Shown: positions 1 through 9,586 of the stretch, one piece after another | Layout: each line of letters starts with the position of its first letter | How positions within the stretch are numbered: position 1 is the first letter of the stretch | IMG/VR virus record: IMGVR_UViG_3300030098_002554 | Location: 1 to 32,398 of that record | Length of the DNA: 32,398 nucleotides | From: a virus | Strand: one strand, 5' to 3' | Position numbers and translations under genes: made by a program | The notes under the pieces: generated by a model | The model's database searches: none | Seen by the model: the letters and a program-made list of their open reading frames with translations, nothing else | What the model was told of the DNA's origin: nothing

Positions 1-437
1 CAATGCACAAGGCTGGATGCAAGATTCCCCCAATTACCACAAGACCCTGTTCCTCTATTTGCAGAACTACTGCCCACCGTGAAAGGCAGACCCTTCAGAA
101 CGCATAAACCACTAATTGTTCCTTTTGCAGTTAAATTAATATTGCAATTTACTACAACTAGCCTTCCTATTTTGGTATAAGTTGCTGGACTCGTCCCATA
201 AGACTGACCGCTTTCACCAGACAGCCCACCGATCACTGGCGTCCAAGTACCTTCCTGATAATCGTCTAATGTATTTGCATCTGCACTTGCAACCTGTGTT
301 GCAGGGAAAGCTACGTTGCCTGTATGTGCTGGAAGATTAGTAAGACTAGCTCCCGATCCACTCAAAGGATTGTTCAGTACAATGTTGCCAGACCCTGAAA
401 CGGTTTCCAATTCATCCACTTTTATTTTACTTGCCAT
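1..437 (-). CDS. Second tail-fibre / receptor-binding-like protein, partial (C-terminus beyond window)
   Basis: An open frame begins with ATG at 437 and runs off the window edge after 145 codons with no stop. An AAGGAT ribosome site lies just upstream, and the start falls ten bases after the stop of the preceding tail fibre gene. The protein opens MASKIKVDELETVSGSGNIV and contains a segment around DANTLDDYQEGTWTPVIGG, followed by YTKIGRLVVVNC. From recall, this type of short beta-rich segment is common in tail-fibre and spike proteins of marine phages. Position after a gp17-type fibre, where T7 carries lysis and terminase genes, suggests an extra adhesion module, perhaps docking on the first fibre. 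Family assignment is by recall, not alignment; length and C-terminal domain are unknown. Confidence 0.7.
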   Translation of the reverse strand, partial: MASKIKVDELETVSGSGNIVLNNPLSGSGASLTNLPAHTGNVAFPATQVASADANTLDDYQEGTWTPVIGGLSGESGQSYGTSPATYTKIGRLVVVNCNINLTAKGTISGLCVLKGLPFTVGSSSANRGTGSCGNWGNLASSLVH

Positions 438-446
438 GATTTATCC

Positions 447-1913
447 TTAAATTATTGTCCAAGTTGAGCCACTAGCAACCGTCACCGCATAGCCGTCAGC
501 TACAGAAATTGGCCCCACACTTGAGCCGTTCTCATTTCCTGTAAAAGTTATGTTCTCGCTAATTGTCTTAGCATTTGTGCGAATTACTGAGTCAGTGCCT
601 AATGATGGGCCACCTCCTGTAACCTCTGCCCATACTGGATTCGCACCGCTTCCCTGCGTTTTCAAGAAGTAACCTGATGTTCCGGCAGCTAATCTTGCAG
701 AGGTAGAAGAATCACGATAAATAATATCGCCCTGTGTCGTTAAAACATCATCCACATCCCCTGCTGGGCCTTGTGGGCCTGTCGCACCTGTTGCTCCTGT
801 ATCACCTGTAACAACTCCAAAAGTAAAATCAAATGTAGCAGCACTAGAAGTACCAGAATTGGTAACACTAGCTGTAGCTGTACCTCCAGCTGCCACATCA
901 CTTGTACTAACAGAACCTACAGCTATAGTAGCAGCAGTACCTGTAGCTCCTGTCGGACCTTGTATACCTTGAATACCTTGTGGACCAGTAGCACCGAGAT
1001 TTCCACTACGAGTCATCCCTATGTATAATGTATCAGCGTTACTAAAAGTTCCACCAGAAGCGACATGAGTTACCGGAACTTGTAACCATGAAGTATTATC
1101 TGTGACTCCACCAGTTACAGCATATACAGCAAAAGTAGAAGGTGCTCCACTCTTTCTAATTGTAATAAAACCTTCATGTGAATTATTAGTTCCATCATCA
1201 ATACTAGCAATTAAATCGGATATATCATTACTCTCAGCCGTCTGTGCATCAAACGCTATATTGGTTACTGATCCTAGTGTTGCATGATCTAATCTTACAT
1301 TACCAGCAGCAGGATCACCCATAGTTGTACTACTATCAAAAGTGTATTTCCAAGCTATAGCACCAGTAATATTAGCTGTATTAGTTTCACTAGCAGCAGC
1401 ATTGGTAGCACTTGTGGCAGCAGCCGTAGCTGAAGCAGCAGCGTTGTCAGCATTGGTTGTACTTGTGTCTATCTGTGCGTCTACATAAGATTTATTAGAA
1501 GCATCATTAGCATTAGTAGGAGTAGTAAGATCAGTAATCTTTTTAGATAACGCATCCCAACTATCAGCTCCTGATACGTCTAATGCTAAGTGACTATCGC
1601 GTTCATCTAAAGCTTCCTGGGCCATGTAAAACGCTTGTTTACTATCTAAGTCAAGATCAGTTTCAGTAAGATTACTACCGTCTACATAGTCAGTTAATCT
1701 AGTATTAATAGAGGTACTTCTAGATATTACTACTTTATCATCGCTACTTACTGTAGGAGTTGTAATAGTAATAAGGTTATCATTATTCCATGTAAACGTA
1801 GCCGTAGCTCCTCCCACAGTAACACTTACATGAGACCTACTGATGTATGGAAAAGTTACAGCAAAAGATTGTGTAGTACCATCAGCTGTATATGTTACTT
1901 TTGAATTAGCCAT
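447..1913 (-). CDS. T7 gp17-like tail fibre protein with collagen-like repeats
   Basis: 488 residues. Residues 1 to about 110 match the N-terminal T7 tail-fibre domain that binds the tail hub: they open MANSKVTYTADGTTQSFAVT and continue through VISRSTSINTRLTDY to a helical DLDLDSKQAFYMAQEALDER. An Ala/Thr/Asn-rich stalk follows. Two collagen-like Gly-X-Y stretches lie near residues 306-325 (GATGPQGIQGIQGPTGATG) and 369-384 (GDTGATGATGPQGPAG). The remaining C-terminal region is short and beta-rich. T7 gp17 is 553 residues. Start ATG 1913 directly follows the gp16-like stop, with AGGAC upstream. Role: trimeric host-recognition fibre; the C-terminal half is not recognisably T7-like, so receptor specificity is unknown. 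Confidence 0.9.
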   Translation of the reverse strand: MANSKVTYTADGTTQSFAVTFPYISRSHVSVTVGGATATFTWNNDNLITITTPTVSSDDKVVISRSTSINTRLTDYVDGSNLTETDLDLDSKQAFYMAQEALDERDSHLALDVSGADSWDALSKKITDLTTPTNANDASNKSYVDAQIDTSTTNADNAAASATAAATSATNAAASETNTANITGAIAWKYTFDSSTTMGDPAAGNVRLDHATLGSVTNIAFDAQTAESNDISDLIASIDDGTNNSHEGFITIRKSGAPSTFAVYAVTGGVTDNTSWLQVPVTHVASGGTFSNADTLYIGMTRSGNLGATGPQGIQGIQGPTGATGTAATIAVGSVSTSDVAAGGTATASVTNSGTSSAATFDFTFGVVTGDTGATGATGPQGPAGDVDDVLTTQGDIIYRDSSTSARLAAGTSGYFLKTQGSGANPVWAEVTGGGPSLGTDSVIRTNAKTISENITFTGNENGSSVGPISVADGYAVTVASGSTWTII

Positions 1914-4900
1914 TTATTGTTGTCCTAAGTTAAAAAGATCATTAGAAACTCCAGCTTTAGGAATCGTTTCAGTAGACATATTTAATAAATCATCTATTTG
2001 GTTATTTAACGCAGCATCCTTAATTCTAGAAAATTTATTTTCCGTTTGAATTTGCGCTATTTCTTTATTAAGTTGTATATTCATTTCAAGTTCTTCTAAT
2101 TGTGCTCCTTCAGGCATACTATTAAAAGCTTTAGAAGCAACTCTTTTTTCTAATTTTTGATTTAATCCAGCCCATGTTTGAGCAAAATACTGGTGTTCTT
2201 CTTGTGATAACTTAACTCCACTTATAGTTGAAACAAGTTCAGGACCTTGTATTGTTGAGTCTAAATAAGCTAATTTATTCATTACAGCACTCTTTGATCT
2301 TGTTCCTCCTGCAAGTGGATTAAACATACTATTAAATACGTTGGACATAACTTCTAAAGGTTCAATATGTAGATCATCACTATAAGAAGTGCCTGGAAAA
2401 AAGCGTTTTTCTCCAACTAAATTAATAGAGGCTGGTCTTTCTTTACCTATACCAGGAATTAAGGATAAAGAATTAGCAAATATCTTATCTAATTCCTGAA
2501 CACTAGCTTGGTATCCTGCTGTAATAGGATCACTAGCTTCTAGATCTTCTTGTTTAATTTTAGTTTCTCTAACTGGATTAAATCCTCTATGAAGACCACG
2601 TCTAAAACTAGAATAAAAACTTGCAGTAGGATCAAGAGCTGTAGCTAATTGAGTAAAACCTCTACTCATTCCCCTTTGATCGCCTGTAACTACATCAATC
2701 ATATTACCAAAACCCTGTAAGTAATGACGATCTGTTACCATTCTAGTTATACCAACAACTGCATTAGCAAAAGTAGCTTGATAAGCATCAAATAGTTCTT
2801 GATCATACCCTGATTTAGCACCATGTTGTGTTAGATTTATTAGAGATTTAGCGAGATCTGCCATAACAGTAGCACCACTCATAACAATACCTAGAGGATC
2901 AAGTCTATTATAATTAACCCAACCTTTATCGGTCATCCATGAGTACCAAAACGGCCCACCCATAGCGTCTTCTTTTCTTCTTTTAAGATCAATATCAGCA
3001 GGGGGAGCACCAGTAAAGGTTCCTGTCATAGCCAAACCAATAGCTGTAGCCCATATCATATTACCGGTAGCTATCTTAGCTTCTGCAAGTTGTCTAATTG
3101 CAGGATTCTGAGACTTCAAATCTGCCATTAAAGAATCACTCATTCTCCTGATTAAAGGAGTACGTTGTCCTGCATGAGATAGCAGATTAACTGGAGTTTG
3201 AAAGAAAGGTATAAATACTCTCATTAACCCTGTAGGGTCTCTATCAATGAGTTTTTTAAATGTCCTAGACATTCCTCCTACTTGGGTAATATCTCCTGTA
3301 TTAAAATCAATTCGATCAACTTCTGGTAATCTATTAGTGAACGTATTAATCTCAGAAAAACTTTTGGCTTGTTCCATTAAATCAGGATGATCTAATATAT
3401 TATTTTTAATGTCAGCTACAGTTTCAGCTAATATACGTTTATCACCAATAGCTCCTACTTTTGATTTAGCTTTTCTATAAGCCAAAGCATCAAGTTCAGC
3501 CCTATAACTTAACATTTTAAAAGATTCGTCAGCAGATAATAGGGCTCTACCTGGAATATTTACAACTTTACCAAAGTAATCTATAGCTTTTGCAAAATTA
3601 CCTTGAGCATTAAATAATTCAGGAGTGATAGCTCTATCATGTGGCTTAATCATATCTAGTTTAACTGCACCATCACTAGGACCATGTTTTAAAGAATAAT
3701 GAAACTGTCTAAAGAAATCAGGCAGAGAAGCCACATAAGACCATGTTAATTGTGCAGCTTCACCTATAGTTACACCATCTTTAGATACATTAGTAAGTCC
3801 TGCATACCAACGCTCAATAATACTAGACATAATAGCAGAAGTATTACCAGCCATATTAATTACACTAGTTTTAATACTAGATAAAAGACCGTTAATATAT
3901 ATTTCAGATAAGACATCTCTAGTTTTAGCTTTAGCAGACATCATAGTACTTTTATATCTAGCTCTAGTCTGCATTTGTTCTGCTGAAAATATTTCATTTA
4001 GTTTCTTTTCAGCTTTAAAAGCTTTAATCTGATCCATTATCTCTTGTTCTTTTGGAGTCCTAGTTCTTTTAGAGGTTTTATCTTTTCCTGCTTTTAAGTC
4101 CTTTAAATACTTTTCTAATCGTTTAATATTTCGATCAGCTAGTTGTTCTTCAGTTAAAGGCTTTCTAGGAGCACGTTCTTTAGCTATTCCAAGGTCTTCT
4201 TTAGCTTTTTTGATTTGTTCTTTTAAAGCTTTCTCTTCTTCTGTAATAACTCTTTTTCTTTTAGGATCAGGAATTTTACCAGCATTTAAATCGTCTAGTT
4301 CTTTTTGTAATCTTTGAATATTTCTTTCAGCTAATTCTACATCATCTAATTCTTTTCTAAATCTTTCTGGATTTTCTTTACGTTCAAGTGCTGCAATTTC
4401 ATCTAACTTAACCATAACTGAAGCACGTTTTTTACCTAATTCTGGTGTAGAGGTAATAATATCGTGCATCATTTTAGCTTTCATTAAATCAGCTTGACTA
4501 GCTAAATCTCCCATATCAGCAACGTGTTTAAACTCAGCTAATCCTCTACCAAAAGCTGTACTTAAACCACTAGCTCCTCTTGCTGTTTCTACTGAATTAA
4601 CTGTTGCTTCTGTGAAAGCTTCTAAATCTTTTGGGTCTTTACTTTTTAAATAAACTCTACCTAATTTAAGACCTTTTTGTACTTGAATATCAGTTATAAG
4701 TTTAGAAGATTGTATATAAGCTATAGCATCTTCTACGCTACTTGTAACAGTTTTAAGATGTCTAACAAATGATTGAGGGTCAACTCCCCAATACTTAGTA
4801 ATCCTATTAATTTCTTCATCTAGAAACCTTCTGTTTGCTTCTTTAGTTTGTTTACTAGCATTTCTAGGAAGCTTATCTTTCATTATTTCGCCTAACTGCT

Positions 4901-6074
4901 TAATAACTGAAAGACGTTCTTGAGGGGAATTAAGTTTAGATATATTAAAAGGATTAAGAAGATCTAAATCTATGTCATCTAAAGTCTTACCTTCTATAAC
5001 ATCTGTAAATATTTGGACATATTTATTCTTTTCTTCATCACTAGCTTTATTGTAATGTGAAGCAAAATCTTCAACTTCTTTATTAACTTCGTTATAGATA
5101 GCAGCTTCTTTAGAATCTAATTTAGAGCTAACAAAAGCAAGTTCTTCTTCTGGTAGATCTCGCATAGGATCAATGCGATTATGTACTATATCTTCTGCTA
5201 CATTGTCAGCGAGTTGTTTTGTTAATCCTCTATCATCTACAGCTTTTTCAGCATCTTCAAGTTTAGGAGGAGTAGTTGGAGTTTCTTTTGATCCAGCAAC
5301 AAATACAGTATCTCCTACAGATGGATCAGTTTTGATAAATCCTGTATCACCTTTAGTAATATTCTTAACAGCACTTATTCCTGCTTTAGCAGTACCACCA
5401 ATTAATTTTATAAGTCTTTCAAATAAGACAGTACCTATAACACCTGTTAAGGCATTTTTAGCTCTAGCTATAACCTCTGGATCATCTGATTTAACTGCAA
5501 GATATTCTTTAACTGCTGCACCAGCTCTTGAATCTCCTGAAATACCTAACGCACCTATAGCAAAATTAAATAAGTTACCATCTTGAGGATCAAAAGCAAA
5601 AGCATCTACAGGCATACCAGCAAGCATAGAGTCAGTAGCAGCTTTTAATTTAGGAGATTTAGACAATATATTTAAACTTTTAGTTCCTAATGAAACAGCT
5701 TTTACAGCACCAAGATAAGGTATTCCAAATTGACCACCAGTTTGAACTATGGCACTAAAAGTATCATCAGGATCATTTAAGTTAAATGGATTTTCAGGAC
5801 CACCAAGAGCCGTAACTACTTCACCTACACCTCTAGCACCACCTACAGCAATATCAACAGGGATCTCAAAAATATTTTGTAAGATACTATCAGACTTATT
5901 TTCAGCTTGTTTTTCTAACTCTTCTTCAGCTTTAGGAGCTGTAAATTCTTCATGGGCTTCTGTATAGTCATCAAGTTGTTGCTGTTCAGAACCTTCATAA
6001 TCGTTTCTTATATTACTATAATTATAAAAATCCTTAGTGAGACTTTCAACATCAGGTTTAATTATATCTACCAT
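1914..6074 (-). CDS. Internal virion (ejection) protein, T7 gp16-like
   Basis: 1386 residues, the largest gene and in the gp16 position between the gp15-like protein and the tail fibre. T7 gp16 (1318 residues) is released from the capsid core and forms part of the conduit for DNA across the cell envelope. Unlike T7 gp16, the N-terminus shows no transglycosylase motif; that domain ends the upstream gene. Residues about 570-700 are a highly charged coiled coil holding two related repeats, beginning LAERNIQRLQKELDDLNAGK near 577 and LADRNIKRLEKYLKDLKAGK near 643. A hydrophobic stretch (MIWATAIGLAMTGTF) lies in the C-terminal half. ATG 6074 abuts the previous stop, with AAAGGGG upstream. Assignment rests on order, size and architecture more than on motifs. 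Confidence 0.82.
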   Translation of the reverse strand: MVDIIKPDVESLTKDFYNYSNIRNDYEGSEQQQLDDYTEAHEEFTAPKAEEELEKQAENKSDSILQNIFEIPVDIAVGGARGVGEVVTALGGPENPFNLNDPDDTFSAIVQTGGQFGIPYLGAVKAVSLGTKSLNILSKSPKLKAATDSMLAGMPVDAFAFDPQDGNLFNFAIGALGISGDSRAGAAVKEYLAVKSDDPEVIARAKNALTGVIGTVLFERLIKLIGGTAKAGISAVKNITKGDTGFIKTDPSVGDTVFVAGSKETPTTPPKLEDAEKAVDDRGLTKQLADNVAEDIVHNRIDPMRDLPEEELAFVSSKLDSKEAAIYNEVNKEVEDFASHYNKASDEEKNKYVQIFTDVIEGKTLDDIDLDLLNPFNISKLNSPQERLSVIKQLGEIMKDKLPRNASKQTKEANRRFLDEEINRITKYWGVDPQSFVRHLKTVTSSVEDAIAYIQSSKLITDIQVQKGLKLGRVYLKSKDPKDLEAFTEATVNSVETARGASGLSTAFGRGLAEFKHVADMGDLASQADLMKAKMMHDIITSTPELGKKRASVMVKLDEIAALERKENPERFRKELDDVELAERNIQRLQKELDDLNAGKIPDPKRKRVITEEEKALKEQIKKAKEDLGIAKERAPRKPLTEEQLADRNIKRLEKYLKDLKAGKDKTSKRTRTPKEQEIMDQIKAFKAEKKLNEIFSAEQMQTRARYKSTMMSAKAKTRDVLSEIYINGLLSSIKTSVINMAGNTSAIMSSIIERWYAGLTNVSKDGVTIGEAAQLTWSYVASLPDFFRQFHYSLKHGPSDGAVKLDMIKPHDRAITPELFNAQGNFAKAIDYFGKVVNIPGRALLSADESFKMLSYRAELDALAYRKAKSKVGAIGDKRILAETVADIKNNILDHPDLMEQAKSFSEINTFTNRLPEVDRIDFNTGDITQVGGMSRTFKKLIDRDPTGLMRVFIPFFQTPVNLLSHAGQRTPLIRRMSDSLMADLKSQNPAIRQLAEAKIATGNMIWATAIGLAMTGTFTGAPPADIDLKRRKEDAMGGPFWYSWMTDKGWVNYNRLDPLGIVMSGATVMADLAKSLINLTQHGAKSGYDQELFDAYQATFANAVVGITRMVTDRHYLQGFGNMIDVVTGDQRGMSRGFTQLATALDPTASFYSSFRRGLHRGFNPVRETKIKQEDLEASDPITAGYQASVQELDKIFANSLSLIPGIGKERPASINLVGEKRFFPGTSYSDDLHIEPLEVMSNVFNSMFNPLAGGTRSKSAVMNKLAYLDSTIQGPELVSTISGVKLSQEEHQYFAQTWAGLNQKLEKRVASKAFNSMPEGAQLEELEMNIQLNKEIAQIQTENKFSRIKDAALNNQIDDLLNMSTETIPKAGVSNDLFNLGQQ

Positions 6075-9002
6075 TTACTGAAGAACCCCTTTATCTATAA
6101 TATTTTGAACATATTTCTGAGTAGCTTTCGGAAAATAAGGAAAGATGTCAGAGAATATATTAGGGTTTTTACCATCTTTTTTAGCTTTATTCGTGGCAGT
6201 ATTAAATGCTTTATTAGACATATTGTATTTAGCCATAGCAAATTTCATAGGATGATCAACCCCTTGTTTTTTAAATCTATCTTGGTCACTTTTGAATAGA
6301 AGTATTCCTGCTCTAATATTATCCTCATCATTATCTAGAATATTCTGAGCTTTTTCTTCTCTAGTTTTACCTTTAAATTTAGAAGGATCAATATCCACAA
6401 TATCTAAAGCAAGTTTTTTAGTGTGTATTTGAACTAAACCTTTGGCTCCAGATTTAGGATTAACTATTCCTGATATTCCAGAACTTTCTTCCTGTATAAT
6501 AGCGTCTATTAATTCACGACTAAAACCTTCGTCATCAGCGACAGCTTGAGCTAAAGTCATAGACTTAGCACCTTTAGCTTTATCAGGTTTTACAGCTATT
6601 TTCTTAGGAGCTTCAGCACCTTCCGCTTTCTTAGTTCCCAAACCAGGACCTTTAATAACATCAAGAGCCTTTTTAACACCTTTAGTTGCTTTTTTAGCTG
6701 TGGGTTGTATAGCTTTAGAGGCAGCTTTAGAAGCTTCTTGTAAGTCTTTATTTAATTGTTTTGGAAGTACATCAAAAAAATCTACAAATTTATCCCAAGC
6801 AGAAGGCTCCTGAAGTTCCATAGGTTGTTGTATTTCAGTTGCTCCTGCTATTTTTAAAGTAGCTAAATGTCTTCTAACTGTTGGATCAGGATTAGAAATC
6901 TCTGCAATCTCTCGTATTTTTGTAGGTACTCTTAAATTAAAAGGATTATCACCAATGCTAGTAATCATCGCTGCTCTTTTAGCATAACTAGCTTCTTTAA
7001 ATTCTTTTTGAAGTTTTACAATTTCTTTTTTCTTTTCATCAAAAGCCTTTAATTCATCTGTAGCCTTTTGTACATAATCTTTTTTAGCTTCTGGATCAGT
7101 AGAAAATAAACCTTTTTTAGAATTTATAATAGCTACAGGTTCAATTGTTGTTAATTCTGTACTATGTTGATTTTGTCCAGCCTGTATTTTTTCGCCAGTA
7201 GTCTTTACTTCGCTTTTACCTGATTCATCAACAGATGTCTTCTTATCGTCTCTTTTAATTCCAACTAAATTATCTATGAGGGCTTGAGCTTGATTTTTTG
7301 CTTCACTAATTAGTTCTTTTGAATAAACCGGAACATCAGGATTATTTCTAATTAAATCTTCTAATATAGAACCAAAAGCCACCTCAGCATCTAATAGTGC
7401 TCTTATTTTTAACCCTACTTCACCTTTAAGTCCTAATTTTTTCTGGATTAATGGATCAGATAAAACTACCTTCTTATCTCCAAATCGTTCTGCAAGTTTA
7501 TTGTATTTGTCAAGTAAATTATATTGTTTAAGAACCCCTTCTGCTGCTTTACCAAAATTCTTTTTTAGTTGTACGATAGGTTCTTGAGCCATAAACTCTG
7601 CTCTTCTTTTACCTCGTTTTGTCTTTGGGTTAGCTAGATTAACAGCTAGTTTTATAGTCTCAGGGTTAAAACCATTCTCGGCTGCATAAGCTCGGAACCC
7701 CATCTCATCAAATTTATCTGTTTCTACATTATAATATTTATCAGCTCCCTCTTGAATTAGTTGTGAAAACTCCGGATGGCTTGCATTTTTTGAATGTTTC
7801 TTTTTAAAGAAAGTATCTATAAATTTTAAGACTGCACGTTGTTCAGAAGGATCATTAATAGAAGCAGCCAATGCTTCAGCTTTTTCTCTAGTATTTACAC
7901 GTTCATCATTTTTTAACAAACCATCCATTACATAATTAGAAATTCTATCATCCCTAGCTTTTTCATTGTTAGTTCGTTTCGTCTCTAAATCTTTTAAAGT
8001 AGCTTTTACACCTTTATTGTAATCGTTATTTATAGTTTCTAATACTTTACCAAAATCAGATTGAGAGTCTATTTCATCTCGTAATGTTACATCTTTTGTA
8101 CTCCCTTTAACATTAGATATAATATCTCTCATCATTCCTTCGTTAACTAACTCAGGATTTTTACCTATCATTTTGATTAATTCATCACCAACTATAGTTA
8201 ATGCTGTAGCTTTGATGTCCTTTATATCAACTCCTAAATTAGTCCTAGAGATTTCAACTACTGCACTATTAAACCACTTAGAGTTGATATGTTTAGCAGT
8301 CCAACCAGCATGAAATTTACTAAGTTTTTCAGCATATTGACTAGGAGATAACTCATTTCCTAACTCATCAGTATCAGAAACTTTAGGCATAAGTTCTAGA
8401 GCAAAAGCTAAGTGTTCTTTAAATAACTGTCTAAAAGAATTAGCAGCTGTAGCCATAGTTTCTTGTTTCTTGTCTTTAGCTAAAAGAACATTAGCTTTCC
8501 CCATGACTTGATTAAACATGGTATCCATGTCTAAAAACATCTCGCGAGCATTAACCCTAGAAATACTAGCTTTGCCTTGATTTAAAATTCCTAGTAATTG
8601 GTTTTTAAAAGAAGTTGCTCTAGTTTTTCTATTAGTACGATTGTCGCTTAAAATATCTGATCCTTCAATTAACAGGAAATCCTGCATTTGTTGGATAACC
8701 CTACCTTTAGTGATTCTATCTACAAATTTATGATAAGCTAATTGAGCTTCAGGCTCTAATCCACCTGGCATTTCTTTTTCATAAGCTGCTGCTAATTCAG
8801 CAGTGATAGTATCGTTATGAATTTGATCAGCTTGTTTTGTTCTAGCTAGTCTTGTAAATGAATCAGAAAGATCAGATAAACCTGAAGATAATCTCTGTTC
8901 ATTTGCAGAAGTATCTAAAGGCTGTTGCACCACTACATTGGCAACAGGAGCTGTTAAATCAGTCCTTATAGGATCAACTTTAAAAATATTATCTTCAGCC
9001 AT
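6075..9002 (-). CDS. Internal virion protein, T7 gp15-like, with C-terminal lytic transglycosylase domain
   Basis: 975 residues against 747 for T7 gp15. The N-terminal 600 or so residues are helical and charged, in the gp15 position. A Lys/Ala/Pro-rich linker (about 740-810) leads to an SLT-type transglycosylase domain at about 820-965. It shows IIQEESSG with likely catalytic Glu839, then SGAKGLVQI, an acidic helix containing NIRAGILLFK, and AMAKYNMS near the end. The domain would cleave peptidoglycan locally during DNA ejection. In T7 the equivalent domain is at the gp16 N-terminus, so its linkage is switched here. The start overlaps the previous stop as TAATG with AGAGGA upstream, and the next gene begins immediately after the stop. 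Confidence 0.87.
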   Translation of the reverse strand: MAEDNIFKVDPIRTDLTAPVANVVVQQPLDTSANEQRLSSGLSDLSDSFTRLARTKQADQIHNDTITAELAAAYEKEMPGGLEPEAQLAYHKFVDRITKGRVIQQMQDFLLIEGSDILSDNRTNRKTRATSFKNQLLGILNQGKASISRVNAREMFLDMDTMFNQVMGKANVLLAKDKKQETMATAANSFRQLFKEHLAFALELMPKVSDTDELGNELSPSQYAEKLSKFHAGWTAKHINSKWFNSAVVEISRTNLGVDIKDIKATALTIVGDELIKMIGKNPELVNEGMMRDIISNVKGSTKDVTLRDEIDSQSDFGKVLETINNDYNKGVKATLKDLETKRTNNEKARDDRISNYVMDGLLKNDERVNTREKAEALAASINDPSEQRAVLKFIDTFFKKKHSKNASHPEFSQLIQEGADKYYNVETDKFDEMGFRAYAAENGFNPETIKLAVNLANPKTKRGKRRAEFMAQEPIVQLKKNFGKAAEGVLKQYNLLDKYNKLAERFGDKKVVLSDPLIQKKLGLKGEVGLKIRALLDAEVAFGSILEDLIRNNPDVPVYSKELISEAKNQAQALIDNLVGIKRDDKKTSVDESGKSEVKTTGEKIQAGQNQHSTELTTIEPVAIINSKKGLFSTDPEAKKDYVQKATDELKAFDEKKKEIVKLQKEFKEASYAKRAAMITSIGDNPFNLRVPTKIREIAEISNPDPTVRRHLATLKIAGATEIQQPMELQEPSAWDKFVDFFDVLPKQLNKDLQEASKAASKAIQPTAKKATKGVKKALDVIKGPGLGTKKAEGAEAPKKIAVKPDKAKGAKSMTLAQAVADDEGFSRELIDAIIQEESSGISGIVNPKSGAKGLVQIHTKKLALDIVDIDPSKFKGKTREEKAQNILDNDEDNIRAGILLFKSDQDRFKKQGVDHPMKFAMAKYNMSNKAFNTATNKAKKDGKNPNIFSDIFPYFPKATQKYVQNIIDKGVLQ

Positions 9003-9586
9003 TATGAGAATCCTCTTGCTTTAACTTTACCATCTGCATCAGTATAATAGCCAAGATCAGTGTACTTCTCAATGCCTAAACCTATAGTTTGAGCAACTAA
9101 TCCAGTAGCATCGGGTATAGAAGTTAGACCAGAAAATGCTTTATTATTTCTACTTAAAGTTTCTAAAGAAACATTTTTGCGTCTTGTTTTGAAGTCATTA
9201 AGTTCTGTTTGAAAATTTAAATCTTTTCTAGCTAAAGCTTCTAACCCTTGTCTTTCTATATTTTGTATTCTTGCTAAACCAGAACCTATAGTAGAGTCTC
9301 CACCTTGAGATTCCATTTGAGCCATAGCTGAGGCTTTAGAAGCTCTAATTTTTTTATATATAGCTGCAACATCAAAAGCTCGTTTAACTGTAGTTAGCAT
9401 CTGTTCTTCATTAATATGAAGATAAGAATTGTAAGCTAATTGATTATTTAATGCAGCTTGTCTATTAGCTGTATCTATACGAGTGTAATGATCTCTAACA
9501 TCTGCTTGAAAAGAGGCTCTTTTGTTTATTGCACCCATCGCAAAAGATGCCATCTGTAGCATTTCGTATCCTTTAGGAAGTGCCAT
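9002..9586 (-). CDS. Internal virion protein, T7 gp14-like
   Basis: 194 residues, almost the length of T7 gp14 (196), in the gp14 position. It opens MALPKGYEMLQMASFAMGA and is helical throughout, with an Ala/Gln-rich middle (SKASAMAQMESQGGDSTIGS) and a conserved-looking RIQNIERQGLEALARKDLNF helix. T7 gp14 leaves the capsid first and forms the outer-membrane part of the ejection channel. The start overlaps the upstream stop as TAATG, and the stop overlaps the next start the same way, so the three internal-protein genes are likely translationally coupled. No catalytic motif is visible. The assignment uses order, length and helical character. Confidence 0.75.
   Translation of the reverse strand: MALPKGYEMLQMASFAMGAINKRASFQADVRDHYTRIDTANRQAALNNQLAYNSYLHINEEQMLTTVKRAFDVAAIYKKIRASKASAMAQMESQGGDSTIGSGLARIQNIERQGLEALARKDLNFQTELNDFKTRRKNVSLETLSRNNKAFSGLTSIPDATGLVAQTIGLGIEKYTDLGYYTDADGKVKARGFS

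Noticed and set aside
771-1028. Plus-strand Cys/Ser/Thr-rich frame opposite the tail fibre
   Set aside because: Antisense of the Gly-X-Y and Ala/Thr codons; no start signals, low-complexity artefact.
5173-5967. Plus-strand open frames opposite the gp16-like gene
   Set aside because: Antisense shadows of a long real gene; Ala/Ser/Pro-rich translation, no ribosome site and no family resemblance.
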